The translations under genes were made by a program, and so were the position numbers. The notes beneath the pieces were generated by a model that did not search any database, was not told where the DNA came from, and worked only from the letters and a program-made list of their open reading frames with translations. Shown piece by piece: positions 1 to 9,049 of a DNA stretch of 64,000 nt (its first letter is position 1; every line of letters starts with the position of its first letter). Source of the stretch: Phragmites australis (taxonomy: Eukaryota; Streptophyta; Magnoliopsida; Poales; Poaceae); contig NC_084942.1 of the NCBI RefSeq assembly GCF_958298935.1, forward strand, positions 10,237,501 through 10,301,500, in the 5' to 3' direction.

Positions 1-1041
1 TTTTGGCCAAAGATGCGACGGGATGTGGAGAGGTTTGTTGCTCGCTACTCGACATGTCAACGAGCTAAGTCACGACTCAATCCCCATGGTTTGTACATGC
101 CTCTCCCTGTTCCTTCTATTCCTTGGAAGGATATTTCGATGGACTTTGTCTTAGGATTACCTCGAACCAAGAAGGGAAGGGACAACATCTTTGTCGTTGT
201 TGACAGATTTTCTAAAATGGCTCACTTCATACCATGTCACAAGAGCGATGATGCTACTCACATTGCTGATTTATTCTTCCGTGAAATTGTTCGCTTGCAT
301 GGTATGCCCAATACAATAGTTTCAGATCGTGATACAAAATTTCTTAGTCATTTTTGGAGAACTTTGTGGAACAAATTGGGGACTAAATTGCTGTTCAGCA
401 CTACATATTATCCCCAAACCGATGGTCAAACTAAGGTTGTTAATCGAACTTTGTCTACCATGCTTAGGGATACTCTAAAGAAGAATCTAAAAATGTGGGA
501 GGAATGTTTGCCTCATATTGAGTTTGCTTACAATCGTTCTGTCCATTCCTCCACAAAGATGTGCCCTTTCCAAATTGTCTATGGTTTTATTCCTCATTCA
601 CCAATTGATTTGATCTCTGTTTCGTCCTCCGAGGACATGAATTTTAATGCTAACCAACGTGCAGATCTGATATTGAAAATACATGAGCAAACCAAGGAGA
701 ATATTGAGTGTATGAATGCAAAGAACAAAATTGCAGGTAGTAAAGGACGACAACATGTTACCTTTCAACCTGGTGACTTGGTTTGGTTACACTTGAGGAA
801 GGATCATTTCCCTGCTTTGCGCAAGTCCAAATTGATGCCGCGTGCTGATGGGCCATTCAAGATACTTGAAAAAATAAATGACAATGCATATAAACTTGAC
901 CTTCCTGTAGACTATGGTGTTTCTTCTAGTTTCAATGTTGCAGATTTGAAGCCATATGAAGGTGAGGAAGAGCAGCTTCCGTCGAGGACGACTTCGATTC
1001 AAGAAGGGGAGGATGATGATGACATCACCTCTTTAGTTTAG
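1..1041 (+). pseudogene. Ty3/Gypsy integrase end of pol, catalytic Glu replaced by Lys
   Basis: The frame starts inside the zinc-binding H2C2 region ([20 protein letters not shown]) and continues through the core: DFVLGLPRT carries the first Asp, SDRDTKFLS the second, and [15 protein letters not shown] follows. The residue with 35 residues between it and the second Asp, normally Glu (TEVVNR), is Lys (AAG), so strand transfer by this copy is expected to be dead. A C-terminal domain follows ([36 protein letters not shown]) and then an acidic tail ([10 protein letters not shown]...EGEDDDD). The frame stops at 1,041, just inside the LTR, but the continuation MTRARARELN is legible in another frame near 1,090, so a frameshift truncated the natural end. 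Confidence 0.9.
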
Positions 1042-1662
1042 CCACATCACCTGTTGTTTCCACAACTCCAGAAATGATACAAGGACCGATGACTCGAGCT
1101 CGTGCACGTGAACTGAACTACGTGATTCTCCTAAGGAATGAAGGTCCGGAACATGGCAACAAATAAAGCGGTGCTGCGCCACCAATCCTTTGGGCTGGGC
1201 CCATGTAATAAAGTCATGTTTTAGGCAATTTAGGAAATGTTAGAAGGAGATTTCTCCCAGCCTTTGCTGCTGGCCGAAATCTCCTCCCCCTCCTCCTATT
1301 TAGTCCAGGTCAAGCCTCCCTTATGAGGTGGGTTTTCTTTTGTTTAAGTTTAGCCATTGTGCAAACATTTATCTTCAGTTGTGTCCAGCAACCACCTGTA
1401 AGACAGCAATTGAGAACCCCATATTCGAGTGATTTCAGTTTGCCTATATCTTGTTCTTGCTTGTTCTTCGATTGCTTGCAGGAATTGAACCTCGTGTTCA
1501 GGTTGATCTCGCTATTCCAGCAAGGTCAATAACCATTTGGAGTTGGTTCTGCGATTGCTAAGGCGCCCACGACCTGTTCGTTCGTAGTCGGATCGCGAGA
1601 GTCACCACCACTCAATCGATATTTATCCTCTCACCGAAAGATCGGGCACTCCAGGCATATCA
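1017..1662 (+). repeat. 3' LTR of the CRM-like element
   Basis: It starts at TGATGACATCACC within the pol frame and ends near GGCATATCA, after the family-conserved segment GAAAGATCGGGC also seen at 44,870 and 53,545. About 650 bp, so shorter than the related LTRs at 11,820 (854 bp), 44,019 (874 bp) and 52,641 (927 bp). The start is uncertain by 3 bp because of a TGATGATGA run. The target-site duplication cannot be checked because the 5' flank is outside the window. Confidence 0.7.
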
Positions 1663-1663
1663 T

Positions 1664-2308
1664 ATGGATTCCAGAGAGAAAACTCGAAATAAGAGTGTAT
1701 ATTGACAATTTGTACAGAAGTGGTAACTTACATGGTTGGTGGCAGCCCCCGGCCAACTTGGGCAAGGGGGACCCCTGGCCTGGTTGGCCCGAGCACGAAC
1801 ATGTCCACCTAGGGATAAAATTTGCACAGATGCTCGATGTTCCACGCGTTTGGGAGCGGCTGCCCGTCTTCTGTGGCCAGGCGAAATGAGCCTTGTCACG
1901 GGGCACCGATCACAATGAAGGGGTCTTCCCACATAGGGGATAGTTTATTCTTTCCTTGGTGCATTTGAGTGCATCGGAGAACTAGATCCCCAACCTCGAG
2001 TGACCGGGCCTGGATGTGACGCTGATGAAAATGCTGTAGGCTCTGCTGGTATCTGGCTGCCCGGACAGCGGCTCGTCGCCGGCGCTCCTCCAAGTACTAG
2101 ACGTTGTCGCGTCTTCGCTGTTTCTGTTCGCCTTCTGAATAGGCATTCACCCGAGGGGAGCCGAAAGTGAGCTCGGAGGGGAGGACCGCCTCAGCGCCGA
2201 CCGCTGCTGCTGCTGAGGAACAGAAGAAACTGGGGCCTCCTGAGCAAAGGGCTCCACTTCTTCACTGGAGTTGGAGCCGGTGCGTTGGAGACGATGTCCT
2301 CCTGCCAT
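1664..2308 (-). pseudogene. gag N-terminus fused by deletion to the integrase C-terminus
   Basis: The minus-strand ATG at 2,308 opens a gag-like leader (MAGGHRLQRTGSNSSEEVEP...) rich in Ser, Pro and Gln. It breaks off near 2,160, where a different frame reads GSPRVNAYSEGEQKQRRR, YLEERRRRAAVRAARYQQSL, VGDLVLR and KLSPMWEDPFIVIG. That is the usual C-terminal end of a Tat integrase. A frame slip near 1,900 leads to the terminal words (QSLQHFHQRH upstream, then SSICANF). Gag and IN ends joined without anything between indicate one internal deletion of several kilobases. No function is expected. Confidence 0.7.
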
Positions 2309-2347
2309 ATTTTCTGCAGAAAACAAAGCAGATTCAGGGATGCAACC

Positions 2348-2365
2348 CCCCTACCTGGCGCGCCA
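2348..2365 (-). promoter_or_regulatory. Primer-binding site next to the 5' LTR
   Basis: Two bases after the LTR end (minus strand) the sequence reads TGGCGCGCCAGGTAGGGG, the place and TGG start expected of a plant LTR-element primer-binding site. I could not assign the tRNA. Its presence shows that the LTR at 2,368-3,554 is the 5' LTR of a minus-strand element and not a solo LTR. Confidence 0.6.
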
Positions 2366-2367
2366 GC

Positions 2368-3554
2368 TGTCGGAGGATGAACTCTACAAGCGGGGATCCA
2401 GAGGGACCCCCTTTGAGATTCGACTGGGGGGGCTGATTCTGAATCTACCTCGTACGTGAAATAAATGGGAGTAAATAAGATGCATGTGGGATTGATGATC
2501 GGATGCTAGAGGAAATAAATGCTCTAGGGGTTTTAGACAGGTTCGGGCCGCACGGAGCGTAATACCCTACTCCTGTGTGTATGCTATAAATGCTCTGGAA
2601 ATACCTGTCTGAGGATCTCTTGTGTTACGAGGGATTTTGTCTAAGTCTAGAGCTTCATGCGTCTTGTTCTCCGTCTGCTGAGCTTCTTGAACTTCTGTCT
2701 TCCAGAGCCTTTTTTACCTCTGTCGACCTCTTGTTCCTTTTTATACCCCGTCGGGGTGGCCTAGCGTGCCCAGAAAGGAGAGCGTGAGTTCCAAGGCGCC
2801 ATAAATGGAAAGCAACCATCATGGGCTGCAGCTTGACGTTACGGGAGGGGTTGAAAATGCGCCCCCATCCGGTCCTGTCGTCATAATCCCGCTTTTCGAT
2901 GGGTGTTGCGCGGAGGGCCCATCGGGTAGTCACCGAGCAACCCCGCGTGCCCGCTCGGTCAGAGCGAGCCTGACACAGCAGAGCGGTAGGCGATATGCCT
3001 CGAGCCCTGTGTCGATATCCCAAGGCGCGCCGGATGACACGCGATGGGACCCGCCGCATTAAATGTCCCCACGCCTCCCTTCCAGGCAGTGGCAGGGACT
3101 GACAGCAGGCGTGAGGGGGAGTGGTTGGAAGTGACAGGCCATGCTCCCTCTTAAATGCAGCATCGTGCCTCTCACCAATTGACATCTCACCGCTGAGCCC
3201 TTGTGGGGACCACCGGCGAAGGACTTCTCAGGTCCTCGGGGAACTATGAGTGCTCGGGGACTACTGTTCATAGCCCCGAGCACTCTCTCCCGGATATGTG
3301 TTTTTGGGTCCTCAGGGAACTCGGGTACTCGGGGACTACTGTTCATTGCCCCAAGCGTCCTCTCCCAGAACTTGGCTTCTCGGGTCCTCGGGGAACTCGG
3401 GTACTCGGGGACCACTGTTCATGGTCCCGAGCACCCTCTCCCGGAACTTGGTCTTCTCGGACCTCGGGGAGAAGTCCCCGAGGGAAGGCACCACGTGGCA
3501 CTCTGCTGTCCTGGTCTCGGGACTCGAGGACCCCCGGTTCCCATGTCACCGACA
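2368..3554 (-). repeat. 5' LTR of the deleted Tat element
   Basis: On the plus strand it runs from TGTCGGAGGATG to CACCGACA, giving short inverted ends (TGTCGG/CCGACA). It shares the block around GACAGGTTCGGGCCGCAC with the solo LTR at 46,608-48,152. The minus strand has a TATA-like GGTATAAAAAGG near 2,745. At 3,220-3,480 there are about three units of a GC-rich minisatellite built on GTGCTCGGGG/CCCCGAGCAC; the solo copy has about seven. Long ORFs here, such as a 176-codon minus frame at 2,655-3,185, are low-complexity shadows. Confidence 0.85.
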
Positions 3555-4234
3555 GTATTGATTTCTTGTTCCACATTCCTTTTTGTTGATCATCCTTGGA
3601 GGATCGTTTTTGCTTGCCAAGGACAATATTGATATTCTTAACCTGATTGTGGACATCTTCCCCGCTAAAATGCCATGGAGGTAACGCTTTCTTGCTTGTG
3701 AAATTGAACTGCTTGTCCATGTTTCGGTACGGGTGCCTCTTGGGAAGGAAACATCGATGTCGCATGTACACTATTTTCATTGAGTTGTTCAACCTCAAAC
3801 TGCTTTTGTCATCTAAGTAATGGGGCAAAGCTTCACCTTTTCTTTTGCTCTAATGTGACAAGTTACAAAGTACTGGTAGATCATTGATGGCGATGAACAA
3901 CATGGCGTGCAAGGTAAAGTACTCTTGGTAGATCATTGATGGTGATGAACAACATGGCGTGCAAGGTAAAGTACTCTTGCTTGTATTGATCCCAAACCTC
4001 GACGCCTTCTGACAAGAGTTTCTTAAGATCATCGACTAAAGCCCTGAGGTACACATCGATATCTTTGATAGGTTGTTTCGGTCCTGATATCAAGATTGAC
4101 AACATAATGTATTTCCGCTTGTTACAGAACTACGGTAGAAGGTTGTCGATCGATAATACAACAGGCCAGGTGCTATGTGAGGTACTCATGTTACCGAATG
4201 CATTCATGCCATCTGTGCTCATAGAAAACCCAAT
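3555..4234 (-). pseudogene. CACTA (En/Spm) TNP2-like transposase, downstream half
   Basis: The minus strand encodes recognisable TNP2 blocks: MSTDGMNAFGNMSTSHSTWP right at the Tat junction, then MLSILISGPKQPIKDIDVYL, LVDDLKKLLSEGVEVWDQY, YFTLHAMLFITIND and, further left, YMRHRCFLPKRHPYR with ALPPWHFSGEDV. It continues the N-terminal half at 16,266-17,268; bridging the 12-kb insertion and removing one CCAAT copy makes ...KKLRNI and GFSMSTDG contiguous in frame. A tandem duplication of about 45 bp (about 3,880-3,967) repeats the LHAMLFI segment and breaks the frame, as do stops. The left end is cut by the deleted Tat element. TNP2 excises and integrates CACTA elements; this copy is dead. Confidence 0.85.
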
Positions 4235-5010
4235 TGTTGGAGCAAGAGTTCGACTTGCTTCAGCAAATACGGCGAGAATTTCTTCTAAGGAGGAGACTCA
4301 AGCTTGGAGACAAAGTTTGAGAGGAAGGAACACCATGAGTATATTCATGGTAGGAAAATGGATCGATCTGGGGGGAGAATCACAGGTTTGCTGTGATTCG
4401 TGCTCTGTGTCCGTCCCCTTGCCCAGAGGACCATGGCCTCCAATTTATAGGGCCATGCGTAGCTTGGCATACAAGTTATCATAATGTACAATATCCGGGA
4501 TCCGGCCAAATTACTGAGCCTTATCCCGGAAGACTACCTTCTATCCATTCGGGAGATAAATATCCACCGCGGTAATTATCGTGGTGCCTGCCCCTTGAAG
4601 GGGGTGAGCCGATCGCCAATTGCGGCCCGGTGCTGCACCGCTAGGAGTGTCAGGATAGGTTCCATCATTATGGGGTGTCAGAGCGACGTCCATTGGTGGT
4701 CACTTCCTCGCAAGCAAAGTACGACTGGTTCTTGCTTTTTGGCAGATCTTTCCTGAGGACTGATGCGTCACCCAGTAACCTCCGGGAAGCCAACCCGGGC
4801 AGAGGGAGGCCGAAGCCTTGGGGACCGGGCCTTTGGAAGGCCGAGCTCCGTAAGGCTGGGGCTCTGGAAGGTGGAGGCTTTGGGAGGCCGAAGCCTTGGA
4901 GACTGAACCTTCAAGAGGTTGAGCTCTGGAAGGCCAGGGCTTCAGAAGGAGGGAACAGGCTTAGCCTTTCGGAGGCTGAGCTAATTAAGCCAAGGGGCCG
5001 TCGGCGGTCC
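4235..5010 (-). repeat. 3' LTR of the 12-kb Tat element
   Basis: It matches the LTR at 15,465-16,260 closely, for example through CAAGAGTTCG, AAGGAGGAGACTCAAGC and GGAAAATGGATCGATC. A minus-strand TATA-like element (CCTATAAATTGG) lies near 4,445. Similarity stops near 5,010: the other copy runs on to CCCCCAACA, but here the sequence passes straight into antisense-ORF coding sequence at about 5,024. The inner LTR terminus, the polypurine tract and probably the start of the antisense ORF have therefore been deleted. Confidence 0.85.
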
Positions 5011-5023
5011 CGAAGCCTCTGAC

Positions 5024-7529
5024 CCATGAGGTCGTGGTGTTTGAGGCCTTCTTCGAGGCAGGCCTGGGTTTTCCATCAGTGTTGTTGCTTGAAGAGGTGC
5101 TTTGCCACTTCTACGTGGAGCTCCTGCAGCTCTACGCCAACGCCATTGCCCGCCTGACCACCTTTGAGTTGGCCATGCGGGAGGAGGGGTGTGAAGGGAG
5201 GGCGGATTCCTTCGTGGCCCTCCACTTTGCCAGCTGCCAGCCGAAGTTGATCAAGGTCGAGGGAACGAAGAGGCCCCTCAGTTTTGGGAGTATCAACTTC
5301 CAGATACGGCCGCAGTATCGTGATGCCTTCCCGGCGAAGGCCATCAATGGCTGGTGGTATACCGGCTGGTTGCAGCAGTGGTTTTACTACAGCGTCGGCC
5401 CTGCATCGCCCCTTCGCTCCACGAATCAGGATATCGCGTATGTTCCAGAGCCGGAGACGGGGATTACGGATGACCAGTTCGCCTCAGGGCTGGCCCTTCT
5501 TCGGAGGGTGGTCGAGAAGATGAGCATGCGTGAACTCGTGGAGGAGTTCACCATGTTGCGTGTCCGGCCCCTCCAAACGGGCTGGAACTGTGTTTTTGAG
5601 CAAGGTGCAGAAGAGTGGCCGAAGGTATATTCTTGTCCGCCCGTTAGCGCTGGTGAGTTCCCTTTGTAGTTGGGTTCTTGATCTGCCGATGTGAGCCATC
5701 TTTTTTTTCAGAGAGCTGCCACCCGCTGGAGCGCGTGACGGAGATCGTGGAGGTGATCCTGGCCCCCCATACTATCGCAGAGCGGGAGCGGCAGGTGGCC
5801 TTGGCACGGAGTTGGGAGCGGTACAATCGTGTCTATTTTTACCTTGGCGTGGGGGCTCCAGCATGGTAGGATCCTCCAGAGCCTAGGGCTGCTGGAAAAT
5901 GAGCGTGTGCAGGCCCCCCATTATTACAAGGGCGCTCCAGGCCCAGCGGCCTTTAGCATCCAGAGGCTCGCATACTGGTTTGATGTCCGAGTCATCGGAG
6001 GCACCCCTAGTTCGCAAGAAGCGCCTAAGGCGGGTTGGGAGTGTGAGCGATCAGTCCGAAGGCGAGGGCCAGGGTGGCGGCGATGGCCAGGGGAAGGAGC
6101 GGGCCTTCCCAGATATTGCGGCTCACGACCAGAGCCAACGGCGAGGCATGGCCTCTGTGGACTTTGACTTCGGTCGTGCGCTAGGATCTTAATTCGTATT
6201 TCTTTTTTGTTGTAGCGACCTTAGAGGTGGATGCGACCTTAACTTCACCCCTTGGGGCCTCGGAGGCCTAGCGGAGATCACGGACTCCTCCGGAAGGATC
6301 TCTGAGGGACGTGGCTTCATTCCCGCTGGGCCCGGAGTCAGCTGGTGACCCGCCAGTGGTGGATGGTGCCCGGGGCATCATGCCCTCTGCTGAGAGTCCC
6401 TTCAGAGCGGTTGAGTGGGGCCCTGGCCTCAGGATCATAACCCTGGACGACTTCGCGCTACGCCCGAAGGTGTCAAGGGCTTTCGCTGCAGCCTCCTCTC
6501 TGCTTCGGAGTGGGGAGGTCGAGAGAGCATTGGCCCAGCATCCCCTGGAGGAGTTGGAGCGAGATTGGCGACAGTGGCCCTTTAGGTCGGTTGTGTTAGT
6601 TATGATCGCCGGGTCCGGTGTTGGGTCCTGGGTATCTTATCTTGTCTTTTTCCATCTTTTTGTGGTGCCTTGCAGCAAGTAATTTTGGCGAGGGCACTGG
6701 GAGGTGGCGGACGCCAGGCTTTGGAAGAGGCCCGAAGAAGGGCGGTGTCCGCGGAGGGACGTCATCATGAGGAGATGGTGCTTCGTGAGCGTGCGGAGGC
6801 TGAGGCTCAGAAGGCTGCTGAAGACCTCCGAGAGGCGAAGGAGGTTGCCGATGCGGCCAACGCGGCCCGTGTGTCCACCGAGAGTGATGCTGACACCCTA
6901 CCCTTCGGGCGGCAATGGTAAATATGCGGCGAGAGCTGGAGGAGGATCGGGCATCGGAAGGGGCACTGCGTTCGGAGTGCCAGCAGTTAATGGCGCTAGC
7001 GTCAGAGGTGGCCCGGATTACCTCTGATGCCTTGAGCAGCCTAGGGGCCCGATGTCCGCCACTGCCCTCTGACTCGGAGGCATCAGTCATGCCGCTCTTC
7101 TGGCTTCAGTCTGCCACGAAGGTTATGGTTAGGGCCATGGAGGCCTATGCGAGATCCAGCGCTCGTGTGGCTGCTGCACTTCAGCTGACCCTGCTGCACC
7201 AGGTGGGGGTTGGTCCCTTCAAAGCACTAGAGCGGCAAGTGCCAGACTCTGTGGTCGAGGCCTTGCAGCCGGAGGCACCTCCAGTGGAGATTGGCGCAGC
7301 CTTGGAGAGCTTCCGTCATGGTGTATGGGCAAAACATGGCCGGAATGTGACGTTGCGCTTCATGTCCGGTCAGGGTGCTCCAGGTGCCTCGGGGGGCCTT
7401 CACCTGAGTTCTTCGTTGGGAGGTTTGGTGCTTCACTCGGAGTCTATGGGTGCTTCGCGGCCCTTTAGGGGAGCTTTGTCTGGCGTTGTTGCCCCTCGGG
7501 AGCCAAGCGTGGATGCCCCAGAGGTGTAG
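5024..7529 (+). pseudogene. Antisense multi-exon ORF of the Tat element (putative 'gypsy type transposon' protein, PF04195-like)
   Basis: This plus-strand frame is opposite in sense to the retroelement. It starts with HEVVVFEAFFEAGLGFPS and continues with NAIARLTTFELAMREEG, NFQIRPQYRDAFPAKAI and WFYYSVG. A GTGAGT...TTTTTTTTCAG intron at about 5,652-5,710 joins it to ESCHPLERVTEIVEVIL and ALARSWERYNRV. Further TTG(T)AG acceptors at about 6,215 and 6,674 precede segments ending in an Ala/Glu/Arg-rich coiled coil (LEEARRRAVSAEGRHHEEM, LRERAEAEAQKAAEDLREAK). The N-terminal pattern parallels the antisense ORF of the Tat element at 59,651-62,480. I recognise the family annotated as putative gypsy-type transposon (PF04195) from memory only. 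Antisense ORFs between pol and 3' LTR are documented in Tat elements; their function is unknown. Frames change between exons, so exon limits are approximate and the copy is probably broken. Confidence 0.6.
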
Positions 7530-7729
7530 CTCTATTGCGGCTGTCTTTGTTTTCTTTTCTTTCCCGGGGAGGGGGCTGAGTTCTGGTATGTTGACCGCCT
7601 CCTTCTGCTTTATGTATATAATCTTTCCAATATTTGATGGAAACCACGCTTGTCTTCCTGTGTTTTACCTGTGTTGTTTCTAGGACGTTTGAGCCTGAGT
7701 TTTAACCAAAGTCTGCTCCGTGTGTATAG

Positions 7730-8292
7730 GTACGGCGGCCCAAGGCCGGAGGAGGCCTCGTCCGTACCTTGGATAGTGCCTCCAGGGAGGCATCGAGTGC
7801 GTCTGGTGCGTCGGGGGCTACTCTGTTCGTTCGTCGGCTGAGTCGCTTTGTTATGCCCCGCGATTCCGATGGGCATGTTGACCCGCAGGTGGCTGCCGAT
7901 GTTTTGGTTAAGGTCAAGCCAAAGAGATGGCTGGTGTGCGGCCCAAACAGCCAGGGAGGTTGCCGGCTCACGCTTCTTACGGCACTTCGTCCTTCCCCAG
8001 GGTTCTTACGGAAGGGTGCCTTCGGAAATTCTTGAGTCTACCTTGGGTGAGGTGAAGGCCGCAGAGGCCTCGTCAGCGGGGCAGGGGAAGGAGCTGGACT
8101 TCTCGGTCTTTGACTCGTATTCCTTCTCGGCGGATTTTTCATCTTCCTGGGGTCGAGTTTCTGTTTCAGGCAGCAGCCCCTTTGGTGGAGGGGGCTCGCA
8201 TCGGCCTCCCATGCGCAGTTATCGTGGCGACTCTCCAGGTCCCGTGGTTTGAACGGGAGGTGTGGCGGTTGGGCACCCTCGTCTTCTCGTAG
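7730..8292 (+). pseudogene. Continuation or second antisense ORF of the Tat element
   Basis: This plus-strand stretch has overlapping open frames with low-complexity Ser/Gly/Pro composition: FDSYSFSADFSSSWGRVSVS, GGGGSHRPPMRSYRG and VNADVLVKVKP-like segments in alternate frames. It lies between the coiled-coil exon ending at 7,529 and the tandem repeat array. It may be a terminal exon of the antisense gene or a second short antisense ORF like the one at 58,049-58,546. No domain was recognised, and I give no function. Confidence 0.3.
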
Positions 8293-8574
8293 TGGTACAT
8301 GGGGGCCCAGTAGGCTAGCTAGTTTGCTGGGCTTAGATTCGATGTACAATGATTAACTGTATAAAAGGACTTTTGTATGTTCTTTTTCCTCTCACTTTTT
8401 GATGATTGATTGCGCCGATGTTTTGCCTGTACTCTTGTCCCAGCCCCTTCGCATCCGGTGGTTGTCTGGCGGCCACAAGGTGCAAGACTTCGAGGGGCAT
8501 CGGAAGGGTCAGGTGATAGACTCCGTTTTGTTGGGGTTTTTATCCCCTCGTCATGCCTAGGGTGACCTGGCCTT

Positions 8575-9023
8575 AGAAATGACGGGGGGTGTTATGCTTG
8601 TCCGGTATGAAGGCACTACTTTCAAGATGCCGGGGCGGTCTTTGCCTATCCGATATTTTAGGTTTGCTAGGCCGAAATGACGGACGGACTGCCTATCCAG
8701 CACGAAGGCTTATGCCTTCAAGATGCTGGAGTGGACTTCTCCTATCCACTACGTAGGTTAGCTTGACCTTAAAGATGGCGGACGGAGTGCCTGTCCAGCA
8801 CAGAGGCTTATGCCTTCAAGATGCTGGAGCGAACTTTCCCTATTCTCCACGTAGGTTAGCGAGACCTTAAAGATGGCGGACGAAATGCCTGTCCAGCATA
8901 GAACCTTATGCATTCAAGATGCTGGAGCGGTCTTTGCCTATCTGCCACGTAAGTTGGCGAGACCTTAAAGATGGCGGATGAAATGTCTGTCCAACACGGA
9001 GGCTTATGCCTCCAAGATGCTGG
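8575..9023. repeat. Tandem array of ~98-bp units in the Tat 3' region
   Basis: About four and a half units share CTTATGCCTTCAAGATGCTG and CCTTAAAGATGGCGGA(C/T). The last marker recurs at 8,771, 8,869 and 8,967, which gives a 98-bp period. The leftmost units (from about 8,575) are more divergent (GAAATGACGG). It lies between the integrase end and the antisense ORFs, the hypervariable region where Tat elements are known to carry tandem repeats. Confidence 0.85.
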
Positions 9024-9049
9024 TTTTTTTCATTTTTTTGGGAGGGTTG

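Larger units (their letters stand above)
1..1662 (+). mobile_element. 3' part of a CRM-like Ty3/Gypsy retrotransposon
   Basis: This is the right-hand end of a Ty3/Gypsy element whose 5' part lies outside the window. It comprises the integrase end of pol followed by a 3' LTR. The LTR begins TGATGA inside the last codons of the pol frame, and similar LTRs recur at 11,820-12,673 (minus), 44,019-44,892 and 52,641-53,567. TGATG...CATCA ends and a pol frame that runs into the 3' LTR are, as I recall, features of the CRM clade of chromoviruses; the clade call is inference. It is inserted into a minus-strand Tat element, whose integrase end resumes directly at 1,663. Confidence 0.85.
1663..3554 (-). 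mobile_element. Internally deleted Tat-lineage Gypsy element (5' LTR, PBS, gag start, integrase end)
   Basis: Read on the minus strand, this is a 5' LTR (3,554 to 2,368), a primer-binding site, the first ~50 codons of gag from an ATG at 2,308, and then directly the C-terminal integrase coding sequence (about 2,160 to 1,664). Most of gag and all of PR, RT, RNase H and the IN core are missing. The 3' LTR must lie left of the window, beyond the CRM-like insertion. The element lies inside a CACTA transposase pseudogene; the candidate target duplicate GTATT at 3,555-3,559 cannot be paired here. A related solo LTR lies at 46,608-48,152. Confidence 0.75.

Noticed and set aside
2655..3185. 176-codon minus-strand frame
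   Set aside because: It lies wholly inside the LTR at 2,368-3,554. LTR origin is proven by the second copy at 46,608-48,152, where the frame is not kept.
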